A stretch of DNA of 33,134 bases. Source: an uncultured Merdimonas sp. Lineage in GTDB: Bacteria; Bacillota; Clostridia; Lachnospirales; Lachnospiraceae. This document shows, piece by piece, positions 8,116 to 15,642 of the stretch (its first letter is position 1; each line of letters starts with the position of its first letter). Under the pieces are notes generated by a model, which was given only the letters and a program-made list of their open reading frames with translations, searched no databases and was not told the origin of the DNA. Made by a program: the position numbers and the translations under genes. The stretch is taken from the NCBI GenBank assembly GCA_944375745.1, contig CALWAV010000084.1, positions 1 to 33,134 on the forward strand, given 5' to 3'.

Positions 8116-9198
8116 ATGGACAGAAGCAGGACTTATGAAAAACGGCTGGCGGGTGTGCGCAGCTATATGAAAGAGCATGATCTGGATGGAGCAATGTTCA
8201 CCTCCTATGAAAACCGCCGTTATTACTGCGGATTTACCGGCAGCAACGGTTACCTGATCATTACCGAAGACAAGGCGGCTATGGTGACGGACAAACGGTA
8301 TACGACCCAGGCTCAGCAGCAGACTTCGGACGTGGAGATCATTGAACATGCGGCAAACCACCTGGATCTGGTGGCGGAGACCATCAGACGTATGGGAATC
8401 ACCCGGATGGTGATGGAGGCCTGTATGACAGTGGACGAATATTTCCCGCTGAAGGAAAGACTTCCGAAGGTACAGGTATGCTTTGAGCAGGAATATTTTC
8501 TGGAGCAGAGAATGGTAAAGGACGAGGAAGAGATCGCCTGTACCAGAGCGGCCATTGCGGCGGCTGAGGCAGGATTTGACAAGCTGCTTCCCAGGCTTCA
8601 GATTGGTATGACAGAGAAGGACCTGGCGGACGAGCTCCACTATCTGGTTTCCAAGGAGGGAGCAGAGGCCATGAGCTTCGGCACCATTGTGGGAAGCGGG
8701 GCAAGAGGCGCTCTGGCCCATGCGTTCCCGACAGAAAAGAAGATTGAAAACGGAGACATGGTGGTCGTGGATTTCGGCGTGATGAAGGACGGCTACTGCT
8801 CCGATATGACCCGTACTCTGTTGTTCGGTGATGTGACGCCGGAGCATATGCGGATTTTCAATCTGGTGCAGGAATCCCAGGACAAGGCGATTGCGGCTAT
8901 CCGTCCGGGAGTGCTGGCAAAAGAGGTGGAAGATGCCCACAGGGCAGTTTATTTAAGGGAAGGCCTGGATGACTATGCTCTCCGGGGACTGGGACACGGA
9001 ATCGGTCTTCAGATTCACGAATGTCCGCGGATCGTCATCGGAAATGAGACGGTGCTGCGCCCGGGCATGATTTTCACGGTAGAGCCCGGACTTTATTTCC
9101 CCGATGACTGCGGTGTACGCACGGAGGATGACGTGCTGGTGACAGAAGACGGCGTTGAAAATCTGTCCCATACTCCTCATGAGATAGATATCGGTTAG
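8116..9198 (+). CDS. M24-family Xaa-Pro aminopeptidase
   Basis: A cytosolic metallopeptidase of 360 residues that probably releases N-terminal residues preceding proline. The N-terminal creatinase domain spans about 1-125 and the pita-bread domain about 135-355. All five metal ligands are present: Asp219, Asp230, His294, Glu323 and Glu337, in the contexts VVDFG, CSDMTRT, GLGHGIG, TVEPG and RTEDDV. The frame is open from 8074, but GGGAGG at 8105-8110 fits ATG 8116, and the upstream part would overlap the permease gene with no family similarity. It is shorter and more PepP/PapA-like than the M24 enzyme at 3249, so the two probably differ in substrate. Its placement between permease and ATPase genes ties it to the imported peptides. 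Confidence 0.9.
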   Translation: MDRSRTYEKRLAGVRSYMKEHDLDGAMFTSYENRRYYCGFTGSNGYLIITEDKAAMVTDKRYTTQAQQQTSDVEIIEHAANHLDLVAETIRRMGITRMVMEACMTVDEYFPLKERLPKVQVCFEQEYFLEQRMVKDEEEIACTRAAIAAAEAGFDKLLPRLQIGMTEKDLADELHYLVSKEGAEAMSFGTIVGSGARGALAHAFPTEKKIENGDMVVVDFGVMKDGYCSDMTRTLLFGDVTPEHMRIFNLVQESQDKAIAAIRPGVLAKEVEDAHRAVYLREGLDDYALRGLGHGIGLQIHECPRIVIGNETVLRPGMIFTVEPGLYFPDDCGVRTEDDVLVTEDGVENLSHTPHEIDIG

Positions 9199-9209
9199 GA
9201 GGACAGACC

Positions 9210-10175
9210 ATGAGCTTATTGGAAGTAAAAGATTTAAAGACTTATTTTTATACAGATGCCGGCGTGGCAAAATCCGTGGATGGCGTAACCTTTTCCGTAG
9301 ACCGGGGCAAGGTGCTGGGAATCGTGGGCGAGTCAGGCTGCGGAAAAAGCGTAACCAGCCTTTCCATTATGAGGCTGGTGGATCCGGCTACGGGAAGATA
9401 CGAAGGAGGAAGCATTCTGTTTGACGGGCAGGATATCCTGAAGCTGCCGGAGAAGGAAATGCAGAAGCTCCGGGGCAATAAAATCTCCATGATTTTTCAG
9501 GAGCCCATGACTTCCCTGAATCCGGTATTTACCATCGGTTATCAGATCGAGGAATCCCTGATGCTTCACAAGGAGATGGACAAAAAGGCTGCCCGGGCCA
9601 GAGCCATCGAGCTGCTGGAACTGGTAGGAATTCCTGAGGCAGGCAAGCGGGTGGATGAGTATCCCCATCAGCTTTCCGGCGGCATGCGCCAGAGAGTCAT
9701 GATTGCCATGGCCCTGGCCGGCGATCCGGAGCTTCTGATCGCGGATGAGCCGACGACAGCGCTGGATGTGACGATTCAGGCCCAGATTCTGGATCTGCTG
9801 AAGGAGCTTCAGGAAAAGCTTAACATGTCTATCATCTTTATCACCCATGACCTGGGTGTAATCTCCGAGATGGCAGATGAAGTGGCCGTAATGTACGCGG
9901 GAGAGATCGTGGAAAAGGCCAGTACGCGGGAGCTGTTCGAGGATCCGAAGCATCCCTATACAGTGGGTCTGATGGATTCCATCCCGGATATCAACGAAGA
10001 GGTGGACCGGCTGAAGACGCTGGAAGGCCTGGTTCCCAGTCTTTATGATATGCCGAAGGGATGCCATTTCGCGCCCCGTTGCAAATACGCCTGCCCGGAA
10101 TGTGAGAAGGAGCATATCAAGCTTACCAATCTGGAAGGCGGAAGACAGGTCAGATGCAGGAGGTATGAAAAATGA
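9210..10175 (+). CDS. dppD: Peptide ABC transporter ATPase, DppD/OppD type
   Basis: This is the first of two cytosolic ATPase subunits, 321 residues. Walker A is GESGCGKS with Lys46, the ABC signature is LSGGMRQRV, and Walker B is LLIADEPT. The C-terminal oligopeptide-transporter extension holds Cys residues in the pattern C-x5-6-C-x3-C-x2-C ([14 protein letters not shown]), with one more Cys near the end. In some DppD proteins this cluster binds an iron-sulfur centre, which is possible here. The ribosome-binding site TAGGAGG (9196-9202) uses the previous gene's stop codon. The stop overlaps the next ATG in ATGA (10172-10175), indicating coupled translation of the ATPase pair. Confidence 0.94.
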   Translation: MSLLEVKDLKTYFYTDAGVAKSVDGVTFSVDRGKVLGIVGESGCGKSVTSLSIMRLVDPATGRYEGGSILFDGQDILKLPEKEMQKLRGNKISMIFQEPMTSLNPVFTIGYQIEESLMLHKEMDKKAARARAIELLELVGIPEAGKRVDEYPHQLSGGMRQRVMIAMALAGDPELLIADEPTTALDVTIQAQILDLLKELQEKLNMSIIFITHDLGVISEMADEVAVMYAGEIVEKASTRELFEDPKHPYTVGLMDSIPDINEEVDRLKTLEGLVPSLYDMPKGCHFAPRCKYACPECEKEHIKLTNLEGGRQVRCRRYEK

Positions 10176-11131
10176 GCGAAGTGCTGGTGGATGTAAAAAA
10201 CCTGAAAAAATATTTTCCTACCAGTGAAAAGCATAAAGTAGTGAAAGCGGTGGATGATATCAGCTTTCAGATCTACAAAGGCGAGACACTGGGAGTCGTG
10301 GGAGAGTCCGGCTGCGGAAAATCCACGACAGGACGGCTGGTTCTGCGGCTGATCGAGCCTACATCCGGCACGGTGGCCTTTAAAGGGCAGGATCTGAGCA
10401 GTCTGAAGCGGAAAGAAATGCGGGGTATGCGCAAGGAAATGCAGATCATTTTCCAGGACCCTTATGCGTCTCTTGATCCGAGAAAGACGGTGTTCCAGAT
10501 TCTGGCGGAGCCCTATCAGATTCATCATCCGGAAATGAGCCGGGAAGAAATCTACAGTCATGTCACAAAGCTGGTTGACTGTGTAGGCTTAAGGCCGGAG
10601 CATATTTACCGTTATCCCCATGAGTTTTCCGGCGGACAGCGCCAGCGTGTGGGAATCGCCCGGGCCATTGCGCTGAATCCGGAATTTGTGGTCTGCGATG
10701 AGCCGGTCAGCGCTTTGGACGTATCCATTCAGGCACAGGTCATCAACCTGATGCAGGATATTAAGAAGGAATTTAACCTGACTTACATGTTCATTTCCCA
10801 CGATCTGCGGATTATCAAGCATTTCTGTGACCGTGTCATGGTTATGTACCTGGGGAACATCGTGGAACTGGGAACCAGAGAAATGATTTATGAGAAAAGA
10901 CGTCATCCCTACACGAAAGCTCTCCTTTCTGCGATTCCGGATATCCGGAATGAGGAAGGCCATGAGAGAATTCTGCTGACGGGAGATATCCCCAGTCCGG
11001 TAAATCCGCCTTCAGGCTGTCCCTTCCATCCCAGATGCAGCTACTGCATGGACATCTGCAAAAAGGAGAAACCAAAGCTTCGTACTCTGAAGGACGGCAC
11101 GCAGATCGCCTGCCATCTGGAAATGGAATAA
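10172..11131 (+). CDS. dppF: Peptide ABC transporter ATPase, DppF/OppF type
   Basis: This is the second ATPase subunit, 319 residues, pairing with the DppD-type protein to power transport. Walker A is GESGCGKST with Lys50, the signature is FSGGQRQRVGIARA, and Walker B is FVVCDEPVSALD, the usual DppF/OppF variant. The C-terminal extension has Cys residues (SGCPFHPRCSYC and later). The ATGA overlap with the preceding gene supports the start. With the binding protein, DppB, DppC and DppD it completes a full five-component importer. No terminator is seen after its stop. A 58-base gap leads to ridA, with only a poor promoter candidate (TTGCAC at 11134, 17-base spacer, TAAAGT). Confidence 0.94.
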   Translation: MSEVLVDVKNLKKYFPTSEKHKVVKAVDDISFQIYKGETLGVVGESGCGKSTTGRLVLRLIEPTSGTVAFKGQDLSSLKRKEMRGMRKEMQIIFQDPYASLDPRKTVFQILAEPYQIHHPEMSREEIYSHVTKLVDCVGLRPEHIYRYPHEFSGGQRQRVGIARAIALNPEFVVCDEPVSALDVSIQAQVINLMQDIKKEFNLTYMFISHDLRIIKHFCDRVMVMYLGNIVELGTREMIYEKRRHPYTKALLSAIPDIRNEEGHERILLTGDIPSPVNPPSGCPFHPRCSYCMDICKKEKPKLRTLKDGTQIACHLEME

Positions 11132-11189
11132 ATTTGCACCTTGTGAAAAAATATGATAAAGTAAAATAAGATTTTTGGAGGAAAAAATC

Positions 11190-11570
11190 ATGAATAAGAT
11201 TTCTACAACAAACGCACCTGCAGCTATCGGTCCCTATTCCCAGGGAATGGTTATCGGAAACCTGGCCTTTGCGTCCGGCCAGATCCCGGTGGATCCGAAG
11301 ACCGGAGAGATCGCGGGCCCCACAATCAACGAGCAGGCAGAGCAGTCCTGCAAAAATGTGAGTGAGGTACTGAAGGCTGCGGGTTCTTCTATGGAAAAGG
11401 TGATCAAGACCACCTGCTTCCTGGCTGACATGGGAGATTTTCCGGCATTCAACAGCATTTATGAAAAGTATTTTGTCAGCTGTCCGGCCCGTTCCTGTGT
11501 GGCAGTCAGAGAGCTTCCCAAGGGAGTGCTGTGTGAAATCGAAGCTATCGCTTATCTGGAGGAGGAGTAA
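11190..11570 (+). CDS. ridA: RidA family enamine/imine deaminase
   Basis: This is a 126-residue Rid-family protein that hydrolyses reactive enamines and imines, such as 2-aminoacrylate, produced by PLP enzymes. Family marks include GPYSQG near the N-terminus, FASGQIP, and the active-site segment PARSCVAVRELPKG with substrate-binding Arg101 and Cys103. The frame is open from a TTG at 11175, but that lies upstream of the ribosome-binding site. GGAGG at 11177-11181 is eight bases before ATG 11190, giving the normal N-terminus. The PLP enzyme gene follows after three bases, and pairing RidA with a PLP enzyme is a recurrent arrangement that protects the cell from leaked intermediates. Confidence 0.93.
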   Translation: MNKISTTNAPAAIGPYSQGMVIGNLAFASGQIPVDPKTGEIAGPTINEQAEQSCKNVSEVLKAAGSSMEKVIKTTCFLADMGDFPAFNSIYEKYFVSCPARSCVAVRELPKGVLCEIEAIAYLEEE

Positions 11571-11573
11571 TTT

Positions 11574-12773
11574 ATGGCATCCTTTGACAACAGCCAGATT
11601 AAGCTGGACGTACTGAAAAAACGCGCTTACAACTACCGCTGGGCGGAGGTGGATGACGGGGTGATCCCGCTGACCGCGGCTGACCCGGACTATCCGGTGG
11701 CGCCTGAGATCCAGGAAGCCATGATCGATTACATAAAAGACGGATATTTTTCCTACACTCCCAAGCTGGGATACCCGGAATTCCGTGAGAGTATTTCCAG
11801 GGGACTGAAAGCAAGAAAGGGAGAGGAGATTGATCCGAATCTGATTCTTCCCATTGACAGCGCGGCCCGCGGCATGTATGTGATTGCGGAAAGCGTGTTA
11901 AAGCCCGGAGACGAGATGATCGTCTTCGACCCGGTGGATTACCTGTTCCGGGAATCCTGCCTGGCTGCGGGAGGAGTCCCGGTTCTGTTTCCGGCAAAGC
12001 TGAAGGACGGCTATATCGATCTGTCTGAGCTGGAGAGTTATATTACGCCGAAGACAAAAATGATCGGCCTGTGCAATCCCCACAATCCTTTCGGCGTCCT
12101 GTACCGTCCTGAGGACCTGGAGCATATCATGTCTCTGTGTGAGAAATATGATTTGTATATCATGAATGATGAGATTTGGTCCGATATCGTTTTCCCGGAG
12201 GAGAAGTACCGGAGTATCTATTCTCTTGGGAATGAACGCTGCCGCAGGGTCATGTCTGTATTCGGCTTTTCCAAGAGCTTCGGGCTGGCCGGGCTGCGTA
12301 TCGGCTGCGTTTATACCACCAATGAGGAGCTCTTTGAGAAAATAGTGGAGAATTCTGATGTGATGTCCACCGCTGGCGGCATCGCTTCCATTTCCCAGGT
12401 GGCTGGCCAGGCCTGCATGGACAAGGCCTATTACTGGGTAGACGAATTTCTGGTTCATCTGAAGAAAAACAGAGATTACGCTGTGGAGCGCCTGAATCAG
12501 ATGCCGCTGATCAAAGCCTACAAGCCTCACGCAACCTATCTGCTTTACGTGGATATCCGGGCCTTTGGCATGGTGAGTGAAGATTTCGTGGAATACATGA
12601 AGAAAAATGTAAAGCTGGCTGTGGTGTCCGGCGGAGAGAAGTTCTTCGGGGCGGGATCCGAAGGCTATATCCGCATCTGCTTTGCCACCAGCCGGGCAAT
12701 CCTGGAGGAAGGACTGAATCGTCTGGAAAAGGGCATCGGGATGCTGATACAGGAGAAAAATCTGACAGAATAA
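11574..12773 (+). CDS. PLP-dependent aminotransferase/lyase, MalY/PatB-like fold type I
   Basis: A cytosolic PLP enzyme of 399 residues. The N-terminal stretch IPLTAADPDYPVAPEI resembles the MalY/PatB beta-C-S lyase branch of class I/II aminotransferases. The cofactor Schiff-base Lys is Lys234 in FSKSFGLAGLRIG. Other marks are CNPHNPFG (the usual NPxNPxG) and NDEIWSD, whose Asp contacts the PLP nitrogen. It may transaminate, or eliminate from a Cys-, Ser- or cystathionine-like substrate released from peptides. The RidA partner fits an enamine-producing lyase slightly better (inference). The start has GGAGGAG at 11561-11567 overlapping the end of ridA. Aspartate-type aminotransferase activity remains possible. 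Confidence 0.85.
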   Translation: MASFDNSQIKLDVLKKRAYNYRWAEVDDGVIPLTAADPDYPVAPEIQEAMIDYIKDGYFSYTPKLGYPEFRESISRGLKARKGEEIDPNLILPIDSAARGMYVIAESVLKPGDEMIVFDPVDYLFRESCLAAGGVPVLFPAKLKDGYIDLSELESYITPKTKMIGLCNPHNPFGVLYRPEDLEHIMSLCEKYDLYIMNDEIWSDIVFPEEKYRSIYSLGNERCRRVMSVFGFSKSFGLAGLRIGCVYTTNEELFEKIVENSDVMSTAGGIASISQVAGQACMDKAYYWVDEFLVHLKKNRDYAVERLNQMPLIKAYKPHATYLLYVDIRAFGMVSEDFVEYMKKNVKLAVVSGGEKFFGAGSEGYIRICFATSRAILEEGLNRLEKGIGMLIQEKNLTE

Positions 12774-12788
12774 CAGAGGTACTATCTT

Positions 12789-13457
12789 ATGGAGGGAAAC
12801 AATGAAAGGGAGATGCATCCATATCTAAAAGCTGTTCTGCAGAGCACGGAGGGTCTCTCTCTTATGCTGGGAAGCCGTTATGAGGTGATCCTGCACGATT
12901 TGAGCCATGTGGAAAGCTCGATTGTGGCTGTTCACGGGAATGTGACGAACAGAAGTGTGGGAGGTCCTGCTACCAATTATCTGCTTCAGCTTTTAAAAGC
13001 CTATGGCGACGAGGCGCCGAACAGTCTGAATTACCGGAATGTGATGCCGGATGGCCGTATCTTACGTTCTTCCACTATTTTTATCCGTGATGAAGAAGGG
13101 CATATTATCGGCAGTCTCTGCATCAATCAGGACCTGACGGATTTTATTGTGGCGTCCAAGCTGACAGAAGAACTGACAGCTTTCCAGCAGCCTTCTACAG
13201 AAGAGGAACACGCGGAAGAGATTTTTGCCCATGATATCAATGACGTTATGGAAGATATGGTCCGGACTGAACTGGAGCTTCTGCAGAAGCCTGTGGCCTA
13301 TATGCAGAAAGAGGATAAGCTCGCTGTGGTTCAGAGAATGGAGAGAAAAGGAATTTTCGGCGTGAAAGGCGCTGTGGAGTATGTGGCAGAGCGTCTTGGA
13401 GTGACCAATTACACCGTATACAATTACCTGAAAGAGATACGCTCGGCGAAACGCTGA
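12789..13457 (+). CDS. YheO-type transcriptional regulator (PAS-like + HTH)
   Basis: The 222-residue protein has a YheO-like PAS domain (PF08348 type) at about 10-120, marked by YEVILHDLSHVESSIVAVHGN and the FIRDEEGHIIGSLCIN segment. A C-terminal helix-turn-helix (HTH_22 type) at about 165-220 ends AERLGVTNYTVYNYLKEI. Related regulators, such as DauR, control amino-acid catabolic operons, usually sensing a small molecule through the PAS part. It is the last gene of the peptide operon and directly follows the RidA/PLP genes, so it likely controls this operon. CAGAGGT at 12774-12780 supports ATG 12789; an in-frame ATG at 12813 is possible but has poorer spacing. Confidence 0.88.
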   Translation: MEGNNEREMHPYLKAVLQSTEGLSLMLGSRYEVILHDLSHVESSIVAVHGNVTNRSVGGPATNYLLQLLKAYGDEAPNSLNYRNVMPDGRILRSSTIFIRDEEGHIIGSLCINQDLTDFIVASKLTEELTAFQQPSTEEEHAEEIFAHDINDVMEDMVRTELELLQKPVAYMQKEDKLAVVQRMERKGIFGVKGAVEYVAERLGVTNYTVYNYLKEIRSAKR

Positions 13458-13460
13458 GCC

Positions 13461-13504
13461 AAAACTGCCCCATCGGAATCGATTTCCGGTGCGGCAGTTT
13501 TTTT
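13461..13504 (+). terminator. Strong intrinsic terminator of the peptide operon
   Basis: AACTGCC just after the stop at 13457 pairs with GGCAGTT, and the inner bases CATCGGAA and TTTCCGGTG pair further to leave a TCGA loop. A run of seven T (13498-13504) follows the right arm. The long GC-rich stem and U-tract make this a clear end for the 13-gene transcription unit that begins near 114. Confidence 0.93.
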
Positions 13505-13556
13505 CGCGCAAATGGCGGTTTTCCCGCGCGATTTTCCACGCGGAAAGCGATTTTTG

Positions 13557-13585
13557 TTGACAGGAGGCGCTCCTTGTCATAAACT
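13557..13585 (+). promoter_or_regulatory. Promoter with embedded near-palindrome, upstream of the CmpB-like gene
   Basis: TTGACA at 13557-13562 is followed after 17 bases by TAAACT at 13580-13585, four of six matches for the -10. The -35 and spacer form an imperfect palindrome: GACA-GGAG (13559-13566), three-base centre, CTCC-T-TGTC (13570-13578), with one unpaired base. A second dyad, TTTCC-ACGC-GGAAA, lies just upstream (about 13534-13547). The overlap of palindrome and promoter suggests a repressor operator (inference). Confidence 0.6.
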
Positions 13586-13613
13586 GGACAAAAACACAGG
13601 CTGAGAGGGGAAC

Positions 13614-14153
13614 ATGAAAAAAGTACAGGACTATTTTTTATATTTTATGTTTTATTCGGTGATTGGATGGATTTATGAGGTCTTTCTGGAGGTTGTGGTA
13701 TACCGCTGGGGCTTTTCCAACCGCGGTGTGCTTTTTGGCCCATATTGTGTGGTCTACGGTTTCGGAGGAGTGATTCTGCTGCTTACCCTGTCCGGGCTGA
13801 TGAAAAAGAGGATCAAGCTGGGCCCTGTAAATGCCGCGCCTGTTCTGGTTTTCGCGGGTATTGTGTTGATCACCACAGTCATTGAACTGATTGCCAGCTA
13901 TATTATGGAATTCACCATGGGCGGATGGATGTGGGATTATACCAGATTTGCTTTTGATTTTCAGGGACGGATTGCCCCAAATCCAAGTATCCGGTTCGGG
14001 ATTGGCGGCATGGTAATTCTTTATCTGCTGCATCCGCTGATAAGAAAATTCACGGATGGAGCTGACGAAAGGGTGCAGAAGACTGCCGCGCTGATCTGCC
14101 TTGTGATTTTGGCCGCGGACTGTATCTGGCTGATTTTGAAAAACCGGCTCTGA
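13614..14153 (+). CDS. CmpB-family (PF06541-like) putative ABC transporter permease
   Basis: An integral membrane protein of 179 residues. The N-terminal segment YFMFYSVIGWIYEVFLE and the following FSNRGVLFGPYCVVYGFGG are hallmarks of the small CmpB family common in Clostridia and often annotated as a putative ABC permease. Four to five membrane helices are predicted by eye at about 7-27, 43-63, 76-100, 125-145 and 158-176. Function is not established, and no ATPase partner is adjacent. GAGAGGGGAAC precedes ATG 13614. Its own promoter (13557-13585) and a terminator overlapping its stop codon (14147-14171) make it mostly monocistronic, with possible read-through into the Nudix gene. Confidence 0.78.
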   Translation: MKKVQDYFLYFMFYSVIGWIYEVFLEVVVYRWGFSNRGVLFGPYCVVYGFGGVILLLTLSGLMKKRIKLGPVNAAPVLVFAGIVLITTVIELIASYIMEFTMGGWMWDYTRFAFDFQGRIAPNPSIRFGIGGMVILYLLHPLIRKFTDGADERVQKTAALICLVILAADCIWLILKNRL

Positions 14154-14171
14154 CGGCTGTCAGAGCTTTTT
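14147..14171 (+). terminator. Terminator overlapping the CmpB-like stop codon
   Basis: GCTCTGAC (14147-14154) pairs perfectly with GTCAGAGC (14159-14166) across a GGCT loop and is followed by five T (14167-14171). The stop codon TGA (14151-14153) lies in the left arm, so translating ribosomes may hinder folding and modulate read-through to the Nudix gene 25 bases downstream. Confidence 0.85.
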
Positions 14172-14196
14172 GCATGGAAACTGGGAGGAAGAAAGT

Positions 14197-14706
14197 ATGA
14201 AACAGGAGACAGGCACACTGACAACTCTCTGCTATCTGGAGCAGGATGACCGTCTTTTAATGCTCCACCGGGTCAAAAAGAAACATGACGTAAATCAGGA
14301 TAAGTGGATCGGCGTAGGCGGTCATGCCCTCGCCTATGAGAGCCCGGAAGACTGTCTGCTCAGGGAGGTCCGGGAAGAAACGGGCCTGACGCTTACGGAT
14401 TACCGGTTCCGGGGAATCGTGACCTTTGCGCTGAAAGGCGTAGAGACGCAGTATATGTGTCTGTATACGGCCTCCGGCTGGGAGGGGGAGCTGGATTACA
14501 ACTGTCCCGAGGGTGTTCTGGAATGGGTGCCGAAGGAAAAAATCGGCAGTCTGGAGCTGTGGCCGGGAGATAAGGTGTTTTTCGAGCTCATACGGGAAGA
14601 GCATCCCTTCTTTTCGCTGAAGCTGTCCTACGATGGGGATGTGCTGGAGGAGTGTGTGCTGGACGGAAAGAAGCTGGAGTGGGAAGCGTTTTTGAAAGAG
14701 GATTAG
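14197..14706 (+). CDS. Nudix hydrolase, MutT/8-oxo-dGTP diphosphatase-like
   Basis: A 169-residue cytosolic hydrolase that cleaves nucleoside-diphosphate-linked compounds. The complete Nudix box begins at GHALAYE and runs through REVREETGL, fitting G-x5-E-x7-REU-x-EE-x-GU, so the metal-binding Glu residues are intact. The pattern LCYLEQDDRLLMLHR at the N-terminus resembles 8-oxo-dGTP diphosphatases of Firmicutes. The frame extends up to 14170, but GGGAGGAAG at 14183-14191 sets ATG 14197. No separate promoter is visible in the 25 bases after the preceding terminator, so it probably depends on read-through. The true substrate is unproven. Confidence 0.88.
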   Translation: MKQETGTLTTLCYLEQDDRLLMLHRVKKKHDVNQDKWIGVGGHALAYESPEDCLLREVREETGLTLTDYRFRGIVTFALKGVETQYMCLYTASGWEGELDYNCPEGVLEWVPKEKIGSLELWPGDKVFFELIREEHPFFSLKLSYDGDVLEECVLDGKKLEWEAFLKED

Positions 14707-14781
14707 CGCCGGTGGCCAGGGGAACCGTGTTTTCTTTTGGTATACCAGTGCTGGACGGAATAGAGATCAATGAAATTGTGA

Positions 14782-14811
14782 TGATTTTTATAAAATCAAA
14801 TAAATTATAAT
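14782..14811 (+). promoter_or_regulatory. Likely promoter of the LytTR signalling operon
   Basis: TATAAT at 14806-14811 is a perfect -10 element. The best -35 at an 18-base spacing, TGATTT (14782-14787), is weak. A perfect inverted repeat, GATTTT-TAT-AAAATC (14783-14797), covers the -35/spacer zone. A good -10, poor -35 and overlapping dyad suggest dependence on or repression by a regulator, perhaps the LytTR protein itself. Confidence 0.5.
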
Positions 14812-14852
14812 GATTCAAAAAAGGATACATATAAAGGAGAGTTGGCTTACCT

Positions 14853-15560
14853 ATGAGAGCAGCTATCTGCGATGACCAGCCACAGGCACTGGAAGAACTG
14901 AAGAATCTGCTTCTGCGGATTCCGGCTGTAAAGAAAGTACATGCCTACTCAGATATGGAGAATTTCTGGGCAGCGCTGCAGGCAGGAACCTGTTACGATG
15001 TGGTATTTATGGATATCGACTGGAGACAGGAAGAGACAGGGATCGATTTTGCCGAAAAGCTTTATAAATTAAGTCCCTATACAAAACTGATATATGTGAC
15101 TGCGTATACTCTGGACTATGTGGAGGACGCCCTTTTAAGCCATGTAAATCTCAGCGGTTTTCTGAAAAAACCGGTCAGTCTGGAGCAGCTGGAACGAAAT
15201 GTGGAAAAAGTCTGGGAAGAACAGTCCGTATCCAAGGGAAAGGTGCTGATTTATTATCAGGGCAGCCATATGGCAGTACCCTTTCGGGATATTTTCTATC
15301 TGGAAAGCAGGCTCCATAAAACGAGCATCATCCTGAAAAATCTGGAGTATGTCTGCAGCGAAAAGCTGGAAAGCCTGAGAGAACGGCTGGATGACCGGTT
15401 TCTGAAATGCCATAAAAGCTACCTGGTGAATATGCAGTACATCAGGGAATTCCGGGGGCGGGAAATTGTGCTGGAAGACGGCCGGACCGTACCAGTCAGC
15501 AAGGCCAGGGCTAAAGAAGCGAAGGAAAGGTTTTGTGATTACATCTCAAACTGGATGTAG
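14853..15560 (+). CDS. LytTR-family response regulator (AgrA/VirR-like)
   Basis: A DNA-binding response regulator of 235 residues. The receiver domain (about 1-118) has the acidic pair Asp7/Asp8, phospho-acceptor Asp54 in VVFMDID, and the conserved Lys in GFLKKPV. The LytTR DNA-binding domain (about 130-232) is marked by IFYLESRLHKTSI and FLKCHKSYLVNMQYI. Regulators of this type pair with AgrC-like HPK10 kinases, and two such kinase fragments are encoded immediately downstream. AAAGGAGA at 14833-14840 precedes ATG 14853 at somewhat long spacing. No AgrD-like peptide or AgrB processing gene is visible in the window. Confidence 0.9.
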   Translation: MRAAICDDQPQALEELKNLLLRIPAVKKVHAYSDMENFWAALQAGTCYDVVFMDIDWRQEETGIDFAEKLYKLSPYTKLIYVTAYTLDYVEDALLSHVNLSGFLKKPVSLEQLERNVEKVWEEQSVSKGKVLIYYQGSHMAVPFRDIFYLESRLHKTSIILKNLEYVCSEKLESLRERLDDRFLKCHKSYLVNMQYIREFRGREIVLEDGRTVPVSKARAKEAKERFCDYISNWM

Positions 15561-15642
15561 AAAGATTGCTTTAAAAAACGGTATCTGAGATATTTACGGA
15601 GAATGCCGGCGCTGAGCGGCAGACAGGAGGTGAGTCCGGTCC

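Noticed and set aside
8056-8940. 294-codon open frame on the minus strand
   Set aside because: It is antisense to the second M24 peptidase, which carries all metal ligands.
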